A stretch of 19,897 bases of DNA from Brachionus koreanus (GCA_016987375.1 PJRA01000077.1:590739-610635), one strand, 5' to 3'. Numbered from the stretch's first letter, positions 8,345-19,599 are shown. Numbers and translations are program-made. The notes: generated by a model from the sequence alone, not told the origin.

Positions 8345-9382
8345 ATGATTTTATTCCAAGGATTAAATGCTATTGAAATGAAAACGGAGCGCATACAGCT
8401 CGATATTGATTCTGATTTAGACCAAATTTATTTGACAATCGAGAGCATTTACTTAATGGTCGATTCAAAGGCACTTTTCTACGACTGGTCGGACAAAAAA
8501 TTCAAATCACTCACCGAGCACACAATTTTAAGCGCTTGTTCAAACACAAGCTATTTTTGGTGCCTAATTAGAACAAACAATTGTTTTCAAATCTTACAGT
8601 ACTCTTACAATAAAATAATTGAAATATTCTCAATTAACATTTCAGAAGAAAACAATCTGGTCATTCTATCCACAGATATAAATACATATGTATTTCAGAA
8701 TTTGTCCGATGGAGTAAAATGTTTGTTCGAGCTAAGAACAAAGCAAGAATTGGAAAAAAAAGTTGCTGAAATGGAAGTCAGTCTAAATGAGGATTCACTG
8801 TCAACCATTCAATTGAATAAAATACTGATACCGGAAAAGTGTGTTCAGTTTACAACTGGTAAAGAACACATACTGGCTTTGAGTGAAACTGGTCATGTCT
8901 ATTCTTTCGGAATAGGCACCAAAGGTCAACTGGGCGATGGAAATATTCAAAATTATTTTAAGTTTAAAAAAGTAGCCGAGGCTAAAAAACTATGCAATGG
9001 AAGTCCGGGATGGCATTCGGCTCTATTAGACCAGAAAAATCACTGTCTTCTATGGGGCTGGAATTCGAATTCTCAATTGGAAAGCACAAACAGCGAGTCT
9101 GTCTTCGTAGCCAAGCCGACTCTGCTCGAGCTAAAAGACCAAATTACCAACAAACCTATTGAAATTGACCAAGTATCTCTCGGGTCCAAGCACACACTCT
9201 TGGTCGATACGAACCACAATTTATATGCCTTCGGATGGAATAAATATAATCAGCTGTTTTTTGATAATCAACAAGAAGAAGAAAATGATGTTGAATGTGC
9301 TTTAAAAATATCTGAATTTGATGAAAAAGTTGTTCAAGTCAAGTGTGGCCCTTGGTCGACAATCTTACGGCTCAAAAATTAA
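8345..9382 (+). CDS. RCCD1: RCC1 domain-containing protein 1 (RCCD1) orthologue
   Basis: The single exon encodes 345 residues. RCC1-type repeats form the C-terminal half: about 166-200 (TGKEHILALSETGHVYSFG, then KGQLGDG), 217-245 (GWHSALLDQ then LLWGWN) and 276-305 (LGSKHTLLVDTNHNLYAFGW). The closing strand KCGPWSTILRL sits at the C-terminus and is shared with human RCCD1 (CGPWNT). Only part of a seven-bladed propeller is recognisable; residues 1-160 are divergent, as in RCCD1. Human RCCD1 partners the JmjC protein KDM8 in chromatin and spindle control; that role is known from the family, not visible here. The start is the first ATG, preceded by an acceptor-like TTTTCAG. DRC2 follows in the same direction 133 bp later. 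Confidence 0.85.
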   Translation: MILFQGLNAIEMKTERIQLDIDSDLDQIYLTIESIYLMVDSKALFYDWSDKKFKSLTEHTILSACSNTSYFWCLIRTNNCFQILQYSYNKIIEIFSINISEENNLVILSTDINTYVFQNLSDGVKCLFELRTKQELEKKVAEMEVSLNEDSLSTIQLNKILIPEKCVQFTTGKEHILALSETGHVYSFGIGTKGQLGDGNIQNYFKFKKVAEAKKLCNGSPGWHSALLDQKNHCLLWGWNSNSQLESTNSESVFVAKPTLLELKDQITNKPIEIDQVSLGSKHTLLVDTNHNLYAFGWNKYNQLFFDNQQEEENDVECALKISEFDEKVVQVKCGPWSTILRLKN

Positions 9383-9390
9383 TATTTTGT

Positions 9391-9396
9391 AATAAA
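9391..9396 (+). terminator. Poly(A) signal of RCCD1
   Basis: AATAAA begins 9 bases after the RCCD1 stop. A second AATAAA sits at 9452-9457, beyond the X-box; the nearer one is the likelier signal. Confidence 0.6.
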
Positions 9397-9413
9397 TTAT
9401 AATTTTATTTTTT

Positions 9414-9429
9414 GGTTGCCATGGTAACC
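9414..9429 (+). promoter_or_regulatory. RFX X-box in the DRC2 promoter
   Basis: GGTTGCCATGGTAACC is an imperfect palindrome with one mismatched pair. Its core GTTGCC-AT-GGTAAC fits the X-box consensus (GYTRCC, 0-3 bases, RGYAAC) bound by RFX factors. It lies 87 bp before the DRC2 ATG, the distance range known for X-boxes of ciliary genes, and DRC2 is an axonemal protein. It stands out as GC-rich in AT-rich DNA. Confidence 0.75.
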
Positions 9430-9515
9430 ACCAACAATACCTTTTTTTTTTAATAAAACTTAAAATTAATATTCTACGTTTTTTAATATATTAAATTAAG
9501 AAAAGCAAAAAAAAA

Positions 9516-12500
9516 ATGCCAAGCTCTGCTAAAAAATTGGCCAAGATGACCGACGAAGAGCGGATCTTGTACATGGAGCAGAAAATGCTGATGGAGGCCG
9601 AGGCGAAGAAAAAAAAAGAAGAGCTTATGAACGAAGTGTACAGAGAAAAATTGGCCAAAGAAGAGAAAAATACAAAGAACAATTTGAACAAGATTAATTA
9701 TCAATGGAGATCGATAATGCGCGACGCCAAAGCAAAAGACTTGCTCAGAGACATTGAAATTATGAGTCAGACTTTTGAAAGAATTATAGACCGAAAAGAC
9801 AGTGTGATTAAAGCGCTGGTTAAAGACTTGCATGAAGCAGAGGAACAGTACTATATGGCGATGAGAAGCAACTTTCAGAATATTGACAGTTTGGTCGATA
9901 TACACACAGAGGAGTTGAATACGGCTAAAAAAAAATTCCAAGAAATGCTCGAAGTAGTCAAGCTAGAGTTTGACAAAGAACGCGAGTACATACATGAGAG
10001 ACATGCGCATGAAATGGATGAACTGTTGACAATTATTTACGGAATGGAAAAAACGTTTCTTGACCAAGAAACCGAGGCTAATATTGACTTTTTGTCCCAA
10101 AGAGACGAGCTAATTAACAAGGTGATTTTTTTAAATTAATAGATTTTTGTTTAAATTGTTGTTTTTGTCAGGCTTTGGAGGAAAAACAGCAGATTAAAAG
10201 TGCCTTGGAGAACAAAATTGCTGCCAAACACAAAGAGCATGAAAAAGCGATGAAAGATTATTTAGAATTCAACGAAGAAAGACAAAAAAATTTTGACGCA
10301 CTTAAAAAAAAAGATGAAAGCTCTGCTAAAGAGATTGATGAACAAATGAGACGAATACAAAATTTTATTGTAAGTTTTTTTTTTCTTTCATGATTGTTTC
10401 GTAGTCGGAATTTTTTTCTTCTATTTTATATAAAAAAAAAGGATAATTTATTATAAATTTTTCTATTATTTTATTTTATTTAATCAATAACTTTCTAAAA
10501 GTTAAAGACCGTGAAGAATTAATGGCCAGCATAAATAAGCTATTATTTTGAGTCATAAAATTTTGCGTTTTTTAAAAGCTTGGACATTTTTTAGCATTTT
10601 AGCATCTTCCTAATTCTAAAAGGTAAACTGAAATTCAAACAGAATTAAAAAAAAACTCTCCTTTTTTTAATGAAATTTAATTTATTAAAATAAAATATTT
10701 AAGAAAAAAACTACTACAAAAAAAGTGCAACATTATCGATGTATTTCCATTTATCGATATATAGGTAATAGATTTTCTTTTTTATCCTTTAATTTAATCG
10801 GACTTGGTAAATTCTATAAGCATTTTTCTATAAGTCTAATTGCCTTTATTTTCTTTCTCTTTTACATAACAGAAAATATTTTTTAAGTAAAAAAAAGTGC
10901 AACCAACTATGATACACTTTTTTGCAGTAATTTTTTTCAAATATTTTATTTTGATAAATTTTAGTTTATCAAAAAAGAAAAAATTTTTGTACTAACTGAT
11001 TTTAAATGCTTAAGTAAACAGAACTGAATGCTTTTCTCAACTATATGACTAACTCTCTGTCTTTTAATTCTAAAATAAATTTATTCATTAATTCTAAGCT
11101 AAGGCCGATCGCCGACCACTTGCTCAGTGACCCGTCAAATAAGGGGCACTGTGTTTTGTGTAAAAAATATAAAAATTACAAAATTGTGTATAAAAGGTAC
11201 CAAAAAAAAGTAAAAAAGTGCCATAGTTTCTATTTACAATTTTAGGTATTCAATGATAAAATAAAATTAATCTACGTAAAAAAAATCATTCCTATAGAAA
11301 TGTTTGACTTTTAATTGATAAGAGACTGTCGGATATGAAAACTAAGCTACATCAAATCTACAAATCTGGAATATTAAGCCCGATATGTTATTTTTACTCC
11401 CTGTCTTTTATATATCTCTGAGCTTTTGGACTTTGACATCGTTTTTTTGATTTGAACGGTACTCAGTACTCAGTAGTGTTATTCAGCTTAACAAGTTTGC
11501 ATTTGTCCTGTAGAGACATGTTTTCCTCTTCCGATTCTCTGGTAAGTTCCAGGATTTCGCTAATGAAGTCATTCGGAATCGGTTGTTTTGCTAGCTCAAT
11601 CATCATCTTCTTAGTGAGTTCATTTTCAATTAATCAATTGAAAAAGTCAACCTTAATGTTTTTGATGATGTAATCCGTAGGCATGATATTCAAAGACAAG
11701 AATAAGCTTGTTGTATGACACATCCTTGGTATAGTTAGTAGTCCTTTGACTATGTTACCCTCTGTTCTTTTTATGTCATTCAGTGAGCTCGCATTTATGT
11801 TCATATTCTCAAACCCATAAGTTAAAACTGGCCTCACATAGGTTCTAAAATGATTTATAAACTGAAAACTTTAAACGAAAATTTTGGTACTCTTACGTCA
11901 TTAGTGAGAATAAAGTTGATTTATCATCAACAGTTTGTATTGTCAAAGTGTTTGGTAGAATTTACCAAGAGGAAGTACACTTTGAGCTGGTTCCAAATGA
12001 TCGTGACATTTTTCTGAACAATTAGAACGAATACATGCTTCACTTCAACAAAAATATTTCTCTTTGGTCAACCGAAAGTTGGATTTGTTTCTTCAAGATA
12101 ACGCATAGACCACATACAAATAGATGAACAATTACAAAAATAGAAGAGCTGAGAAAAACCGAATTTCTTTCTCAGCCATTTCAATCAATCTGATTATCAT
12201 CTTTTTCGCTCAATGGCTCATTTTCTCTTAGGATAGCATTTTACTAATAAAGAAAAAAAAAAACGCAAATTTTTTGATTCACTCTAAAACATGGGTAACC
12301 AAAGCAAAAAAAAAAGTCATAACATTTAAGTTATTTTTTATCTCACTTAATATAACAATTTTTTTTTTTTAAAAGATCCTATTGAATGATTTTTCTGAGT
12401 GTATTTTCTTTTAGTTAAAAAAAAAAAAAAAAAACTTAATTTTTATTTACAAGCAATAAAGATATATATTTTTATTTAATTTAAAGAATCTTTAGAAAAA

Positions 12501-13601
12501 AGTTAATTTATTTTCAGCTTATTTATTTATTAGAGAAAATAAAAAAAACTCTCTCTCTCTCTCTCAAATTATTTGGTAAAAAAAATGAAAATTAAAGACT
12601 TTGTGACATATTGCAGAAAAAATCTAAAAATTTTAAATGCCATTTTGTCTGAATGATTTATTTTTTACGGATCAACACTGCTTTGATCTCAAATAAATTC
12701 ATCTAATCAAATCTAACATCTAGGAATTTGAACGCAAAACTTAAAACTGAAATTTTATTACCTCCTCTAATAACTGTTTGTTTTTGGTCAAAGTGCAATA
12801 AACTACTGTTAAAGAATAATAATAAAAGACTAAAATTGAATCTGAATTTTTCTAAGGATAACATAAACAATCTAAAAGCAAAAATACACCAGAATGCGTC
12901 TGAAGCTCAAGAGGCAAACAATGCCATAAAGGAAAATCGTGACATGATGAACAAGCATTTTCATGAGCTAAAACATCAAATGAAGCAAATGCAAGATGTG
13001 ATGAAAAAAAAGTTGACTAAGCTAACAGTGCAGAGCAATTCAAGTATTGAATGTTTGAAAAAAAGAGAAGAAAAAGTGAAACAAATTTTGCGTTTGGCAG
13101 AAATGTGTCGCAAACTAGAGACAGAAGAGGAAAAAATATTGCCTTTCTATGCTTCGTCTTTGAGCCAAGAGGAGGAGCAGGAAATTCAGCAAGCGTTGTT
13201 TGAAAAGCCTGGAAGCGAATTGGCCGAAGTAATGAAAGACTATTTTAGTTTGGAGAATTTTTGGAAACGATACAACAAAGTCTTACTGGATAAAGTTAGT
13301 TTGGACAAAGAAAAACAAATGTTGTCGACTGAAAACGCTCAATTGAGGCTTTTGTTGAAGCAGTATTTGGACGGCATCAGTGTAAATGATGAAGTATTGT
13401 CCAACGCTAATCCATTGTTTATCGTAAACAATCGAACCAACGTCAGGTAAATTAATTTCTCTTTTATTTATTATTAAAAGTTAAAATTAAAAAAAAAAAT
13501 TTTTTTTTTTCAGAATGAATATGCCAGAAAATGGATACATGGAAAGAGGACAAAAACTTATCATTGAAGCTAAAGATCATTTAAAAAATACAATTTATTA
13601 A
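9516..13601 (+). CDS. CCDC65: Dynein regulatory complex subunit 2 (DRC2/CCDC65), four exons
   Basis: Exons 9516-10121, 10172-10369, 12857-13446 and 13514-13601 join in frame (phases 0, 0 and 2) into about 493 residues, close to human CCDC65 (484). Near-identical family blocks are NLNKINYQWRSIMRD, DIEIMSQTFERIIDRKD, AEMCRKLETEEEKILPFY, SLENFWKRYNKVLL and LRLLLKQYLDGISVNDEV. Across the exon 2/3 junction QMRRIQNFI|DNINNLKAKI aligns without gaps to human CCDC65, confirming the splice. The protein is almost all charged coiled coil. DRC2 pairs with DRC1 as the base of the nexin-dynein regulatory complex between axonemal doublets and regulates ciliary beating. Intron 2 (10370-12856) is 2.5 kb and TE-laden; the other introns are 50 and 67 bp. 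An X-box lies just upstream. Confidence 0.93.
11045..11245 (+). other. Open stretch of unknown nature within DRC2 intron 2
   Basis: It has 66 codons with a less AT-rich core (11100-11160) that reads RPIADHLLSDPSNKGHCVLC. The CxxC followed by lysines hints at a zinc-binding transposon fragment. The opposite strand is also open there (minus-strand QCPLFDGSLSKW), so strand and identity are unresolved. It is probably part of an old mobile element, not a gene. Confidence 0.2.
11463..11867 (-). pseudogene. LINE ORF C-terminal relic in DRC2 intron 2
   Basis: The minus-strand frame reads HFRTYVRPVLTYGFEN, then IKRTEGNIVKGLLTIP and a segment with LNIMPTDYIIKNIKVDFF. It is the post-polymerase C-terminal segment common to many LINE ORF2s (a 'RPVLTYG' start, EGNI.K, TTSL.L.L). 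TGA at 11634-11636 interrupts the frame, which then continues cleanly (LIENELTKKMMIELAKQ) to TGA at 11463-11465. TAA at 11871-11873 marks decay upstream. It is a different LINE lineage from the RBM19-intron copy and is antisense to DRC2. Confidence 0.7.
11861..12025 (+). other. Coding-like island in DRC2 intron 2
   Basis: An open run of 54 codons reads VCIVKVFGRIYQEEVHFEL before TAG at 12023-12025. It looks protein-like in composition but I do not recognise it. The bases after it share a 20-mer with the DNA after the GPCR gene. Confidence 0.2.
12549..12565. repeat. (CT)n dinucleotide microsatellite
   Basis: About eight uninterrupted CT units lie 290 bases upstream of the exon 3 acceptor of DRC2. 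Confidence 0.85.
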
Positions 13602-13641
13602 ATTTTTTTAATTTTATTGAGAATTTTTAAAATTATTTTTG

Positions 13642-13647
13642 AATAAA
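13642..13647 (+). terminator. Poly(A) signal of DRC2
   Basis: AATAAA begins 40 bases after the DRC2 stop. Confidence 0.6.
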
Positions 13648-13660
13648 ATTTTTTTTTTCA

Positions 13661-13666
13661 TTTATT
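13661..13666 (-). terminator. Poly(A) signal of the ZDHHC23-like gene
   Basis: AATAAA on the minus strand begins 19 bases after that gene's stop. It lies beyond the plus-strand DRC2 signal, so the two 3' UTRs should overlap. Confidence 0.55.
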
Positions 13667-13685
13667 TTTGTTGTCATCTTTAAAT

Positions 13686-14930
13686 TTAAACAGTTAAAAA
13701 TGATTTAGTTGATTGTTTGTCAATGTCAGTTTGTGTTCTTTTTTTGAAGAAAAAAATTTTTAAATTAGTAAGACTTTTGGTCAGAGTCAAATTATCAGCT
13801 AGAAACAAGATAAGAGAAAATCTGATGTTTTTTTGCGATTGTCTGAACAGCTGATATTGAGTTAAGCCGACACTGATGAACAACAACTGCTGAATAATGA
13901 GCAAAATCATGTAACAAGTCAAAGGCATTAGCTGCACTGTCATTAGACTAATGTATGAAATACTAAAATTTTCATAAAATCTCACAGACACACAATTAGA
14001 CCAAAATTTACACTCAACTCGGTTTAAAACATTAAAAAAAAAATTCATTGAATATAAAAAAATAACTAATAAATAAGCTATAAAACCTAGAAATTTTTTG
14101 TGATTCAAATATCCTATACAATTGTCTATCCAGAAGCAATGATGGTCCCGTTTGTATATACACTTTGAACATTGAGGACAGTGACCATAGTTGTCTTCAA
14201 TTTTGTCTTTTAGAATTTGGCATTTTTTACAGTAATCGTCGGTCAAAAATTGGTCCGATGAAGATCGAACTTTCATTAGTCCTGGATTTGAGTTTTTCAT
14301 CACAAACAAATAGACCAAAGCGCCTAGCAGTAAAAAGTTTAATGTGTAAAATTCATGCCTGTTAAATCCATTCATGTACTCCATTTTAAAATTAAGAATA
14401 TAAATGTTTACTATTAAAGTGTTCAGAATTAGGAAAAATCCAATTTTAACTGATTTTGAACGTCTTGCTGCTCTTTTCATGAAAAATAGGGGATAAATAA
14501 TTAGTGGTAGAATGAAAATGGACAACAATGAGAAAAAAAATCCAATAGTTCCTATTTTAATGAAAATAAATAGGGCTAGAATGGTCATAAAATAGTCCAC
14601 ATTGATTTTTCGTGCACCACCAGGAAATGGAATGCGCACTCTGTCTTGAATGTCATCTAAAACATCTTTGAAACTTTGGCTAAATATTGATCTGGGAGCA
14701 TCTGGATCGTTTTCGTCACAACAACAGCACAGACATGAAGTGCAAAAAGTGTCCAATGCATCACAATTACAACAACACATTAAAATGTGAGAACGTTGAT
14801 TTTTTTTATTGTAGTATTCGCACAAGCATAATGGATGATCAACTACTTCTTCTTCGTCAATTAGACTAATTCTTCTAAGCTGAGGTTCTATGTCATTTAA
14901 ATGCTTTCGTTGAGTCATTTTTATTTTCAA
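13686..14930 (-). CDS. ZDHHC23: ZDHHC23-like protein S-palmitoyltransferase
   Basis: The single exon encodes 414 residues. The Cys-rich DHHC domain spans about 233-282: YCKKCQ, then GHCPQCSKCIYKRDHHCFW and IDNCIG, with the catalytic Cys at 265 in DHHC (262-265). It attaches palmitate to cysteines of target proteins at Golgi, endosomal or plasma membranes. About six hydrophobic segments are visible: about 113-130, 131-150, 163-181, 197-212, 280-302 and 325-353. NPG at 215-217 replaces the usual DPG, as in ZDHHC23. The N-terminus has CLCEYYNKKNQRSHI and RIPFPGGARKIN, close to ZDHHC23 (CCEY, RLRIPWLRGAKK) and distinguishing it from other DHHCs. A cysteine cluster covers 52-71. The TTxE motif is degenerate (TQYQ, about 357-360). 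ATG at 14930 or Met5 at 14918 could be the start. Confidence 0.85.
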   Translation of the reverse strand: MKIKMTQRKHLNDIEPQLRRISLIDEEEVVDHPLCLCEYYNKKNQRSHILMCCCNCDALDTFCTSCLCCCCDENDPDAPRSIFSQSFKDVLDDIQDRVRIPFPGGARKINVDYFMTILALFIFIKIGTIGFFFSLLSIFILPLIIYPLFFMKRAARRSKSVKIGFFLILNTLIVNIYILNFKMEYMNGFNRHEFYTLNFLLLGALVYLFVMKNSNPGLMKVRSSSDQFLTDDYCKKCQILKDKIEDNYGHCPQCSKCIYKRDHHCFWIDNCIGYLNHKKFLGFIAYLLVIFLYSMNFFFNVLNRVECKFWSNCVSVRFYENFSISYISLMTVQLMPLTCYMILLIIQQLLFISVGLTQYQLFRQSQKNIRFSLILFLADNLTLTKSLTNLKIFFFKKRTQTDIDKQSTKSFLTV

Positions 14931-15270
14931 TTAAAAAACAAAATTTATTTTTCTCTTTTAATTAATTAACATATACTGAATTTTGATAAACATAAAAAAA
15001 ACTAACAGTAATTTTTCTCTAAATTAAAACGTTTACTTTGAAAAAAAAATAATAGCACACCTCGCAATACTTCCATAATCAGAATGAAAAGATTCAACAC
15101 CTCTAACAACATACAGATGTTAATGTAATAAATTAGAAGCCAAACACAATCGTCCAAGAAGACATTATACACATTATTGTATTTTTATTTTATCCATTAT
15201 TGAAATAAACTATTAAACAACTATCCTTGTTATTATTTAAGTAACAAACATTTTAACACCTCTATTATAA

Positions 15271-15411
15271 ACAATCAAACAATTCTATGCCTGCATTAAC
15301 AAAGGGAGTGAAGAGGAAAAATTTATATTCTATGAACAGCTACAATGAACTTTAAAGAAAGTCCCTTGATAGGACCTCATTGTTGTCATGGGTGACATGA
15401 AAGCGAAGTTG
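15271..15411 (+). pseudogene. Relic of a LINE APE-type endonuclease domain
   Basis: The plus-strand frame reads TIKQFYACINKGSEEEKF, then FYEQLQ, TLKKVP and DLIVVMGDMKAKL. It matches the endonuclease stretch of many LINE ORF2s: QcYAPTn, FYeqL, the VP.hD linker, then the catalytic GDxNAkvG block, with Asn of that block changed to Lys. Three in-frame stops fall between these motifs. No polymerase portion follows recognisably, so it is an old fragment. Confidence 0.65.
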
Positions 15412-16264
15412 AAGCTGAGGTAAGTCAGTCAAAGAAATACAGCAAAACAACAATAGAGAATCATGAATTTTTTAAGCACAAAAGGAAAAGATGTTTTTGC
15501 GATGAGACTTGCAGATGAGAAATGGCAGCAAGATAGAAAATGTTGCAAGTAAAATCTAACCAAATATGCGAAAAAGAAAGAAGCATTATTTAGAAGAAGA
15601 AGAGGTTTATTAAGAGGAGAGTAAGGCGTGATAAAAAAAATCTATATAAGCCAGTGTGCAAGCGAAACAAAAGATACCAGTTCAAAAGGGGATTTTATGC
15701 TACAAAATGTCACAAAGATGATAAGATAGATAAGTGAAATTGTTACAAGTGATCCTAGCCTTCCATTCTTTGAGCTAAATCATAGTTGTTGGATAAAGGT
15801 TTTATGAAATGAAAAATAGCAAATTCAATAACGAAATAAAATGAAATCTTAAAATATGAATCTTTATTAGTATGAGGACTGTTTGGACACCTTGAGAAAA
15901 TTTACTAAATTTGGTCAAAAAATGAGACCTTTGATTCACTGAAAAAAAGCCTTTTTAGTTTTTTTTCTTGATAATCAAATCTACCTCCACTCTTTAAACC
16001 AGTACTATTTAAATTGAAACATAAACATAAAAAACTAACATATTTATAAATAAATTTTGTAATTTTAACAAAAATGTATTTTTAGTCATCTATTTAATCA
16101 GCTTGTACAAATGATGAAACAATACTCGATCAAGAGAACCATTCACAAGAAAGCTCCTTATTTGTGTCTCGACAAAAGCGACGAAAAAATGAAAGCCCTA
16201 TTTGGGACTAATACAAAATTTTAGCAAATGGTAACAAAAAAAATCGAAATCAAATTAAAAGTAC

Positions 16265-16393
16265 ATGAAAAAAATTGTAAAAGATTATTTAAGTATTAGT
16301 CAAACCAGTGTTCCATCAGAAAGAACATTTTCAGCAGTTGGTTTAACAATTACAGATGATAGAATTTCTCTAATTCCAAAAAGTGTCAATTGA
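16265..16393 (+). pseudogene. hAT transposase C-terminal (dimerisation domain) relic
   Basis: The frame reads VKDYLSISQTSVPSERTFS and then GLTITDDRISLIPKSVN before TGA at 16391-16393. It is the hallmark of the hAT C-terminal dimerisation domain (dyLai..tSvpsErvFS.aG.....R..L.p..v). TAA at 16256-16258 and TGA at the end close the piece, and the catalytic core and BED finger are not recognisable. The reading resumes briefly after the TGA. It is an inactive remnant of a cut-and-paste element. Confidence 0.75.
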
Positions 16394-16457
16394 AAGGCTG
16401 TCTCCATAAATCTCATACCACACAGTACCTTACTAGATTTCACTTAGCAAAGAACTA

Positions 16458-16471
16458 GTTGACTAGTCAAC
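16458..16471. repeat. Perfect 14-bp palindrome
   Basis: GTTGACTAGTCAAC is a perfect palindrome about 65 bases after the hAT relic. It may be part of the element's subterminal sequence or may be chance. Confidence 0.5.
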
Positions 16472-17320
16472 AACAATGAAGTTCAAGGAAGGTATGGTCA
16501 AATTTATGAGAACAAATAAAAGCGTTTTCAACTCCTAGCTAATTATCATCCAACTTTTATTTGTACATTTCATCATTGAAGTTGTTGAGCTTGTTTTTGA
16601 CATATTTAATTAATAAATAATCAAAAAGAAAAATAATTATAATTTAAAATTTTTTTATTTATCGTAAGCTTTAAAGTTCAGTTCATTGAATAATGGACCT
16701 TTTTTTGATTTTTTTTGAGTTATTTTTGTTTATTTTTTTCTCTATTTTTCAATAAATACTAAAGATATTGAGGTGGCGATACATGATTTTGTAAATCAAA
16801 AAATTTGCTACAAACTGATCACATTTAATTAGTAGCTTTGTATATTGTCTTTTCATTGAAAAAGACTTAAAGTTAAATATCATAGGTTTTTGTATTTTCT
16901 TATTTTTTTCTATAAGAGACAATAATAAAAATTAAAGTAGTTTATTTTTTTAAAGCTTACAAAATGCTAATTCAGATCATGAAAAAAATTTAATTCAATT
17001 AAAATTTTAATAAACAAAAGTGAAGTTGAATGCTTTAATCTTTATTTAAATTCTATAGTAAAAAAACATTTAAGGAAAAAAAAAATATTTTCTAATATTT
17101 TAATGCAAAATAAAGTCAATTGACATTTCAAAATTTTTGAAAATCAATGTCAAAAGAACAAATTGTTTTTTGTACGGCATTAGAAAATCTAAGCCAAAAA
17201 ATTCTTATTTAAAAGAAAAAAACGGATAAAAAAATGTTACAAATAAATATTTAACATTACATATAAAATTTCACCATAGAACACACGATTAACGAGTTTA
17301 CTGTTAAACTATTCCTAAAT

Positions 17321-17326
17321 TTTATT
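17321..17326 (-). terminator. Poly(A) signal of TMEM184
   Basis: AATAAA on the minus strand begins one base after the TGA stop (17328-17330), in line with the very short 3' UTRs elsewhere in the window. Confidence 0.6.
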
Positions 17327-17327
17327 C

Positions 17328-18999
<1,672 letters not shown>

Positions 19000-19215
19000 T
19001 TAATTAAAATTTTTGTAAATTGAAATTTAAAAAAATGCTTATTTTTCTAATTAACTAATTCACTTAAATATTTTTATCTTTAATCTATTCATTTTGAAAA
19101 TTTAATTATTATTGCCCTCGAGTACAGACTTATCCAACAAATAAGTTTATAGCCTAAACACGGTTATAACACAATGTATGTAAAAAGCTTAAGTTATTGA
19201 ATTAGAAATCTAAAA

Positions 19216-19368
19216 ATTTTGGCCATTTTTTATAAAGACCAAAACAGGCTTTTGTCTTGCACATTTGTAAGATCTCAGTTAGAATATGTCGCAGTAGTTT
19301 TGTCTTCTCATACAGCAGCAGCAAAAAAAAACGTATTAGATGCAATCAGTATTAGTTTGATGAATTAG
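19216..19368 (+). pseudogene. LINE fragment, post-polymerase region
   Basis: The frame reads ILAIFYKDQNRLLSCTFVRSQ, LEYVAVV and LSSHTAAAKKN before TAG at 19366-19368. It matches the 'LY..LVRSqLEYaavvWsPht' region shared by CR1/Jockey-like LINEs. Trp is lost, and the DNA on either side is not coding. Confidence 0.65.
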
Positions 19369-19563
19369 AGGATACATTAAGGACACATTGCTTTTCATCA
19401 AATGATATTTTTAACTTTTTATTTATTTAATTATTAAAAATTTTATAAAATTAAAATATTAAATGCAGAAAGTGCTAATAAAAGCAGTTGAATAATTGGT
19501 TTATTGAAGAAAAAATATAAAACACGTCAACCAGATATATGGAAAAGACTTTGTATTTGTTAA

Positions 19564-19599
19564 ATTAGACCAAACTTTGAATATGCTATGCATGTATAG
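19564..19599 (+). pseudogene. Very short second LINE fragment
   Basis: IRPNFEYAMHV, closed by TAG, resembles the same lVRPnLEYA motif, and KTLY a little upstream in a shifted frame supports it. It is short, so it may be chance. Confidence 0.35.

Larger units (their letters stand above)
14931..17320. other. Intergenic region between ZDHHC23-like and TMEM184
   Basis: This is 2.4 kb between the 5' end of the minus-strand ZDHHC23-like gene and the 3' end of the minus-strand TMEM184 gene. It contains a LINE endonuclease relic and a hAT relic (listed). I see nothing else in 15420-16260 or 16500-17320 beyond AT-rich sequence with scattered GC-richer patches that may be decayed elements. Confidence 0.5.

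Noticed and set aside
9483..9941. 152-codon minus-strand frame opposite DRC2 exon 1
   Set aside because: It is the antisense of a Lys/Glu-rich coiled coil, which naturally yields Phe/Leu-rich open frames.
10704..10904. Repeated AAAAAAAGTGCAAC word about 180 bases apart
   Set aside because: Mostly homopolymer; too little complex sequence to claim a repeat family or transposon ends.
14165..14869. Plus-strand frames opposite the ZDHHC23-like gene
   Set aside because: Antisense shadows of a clearly conserved coding exon.
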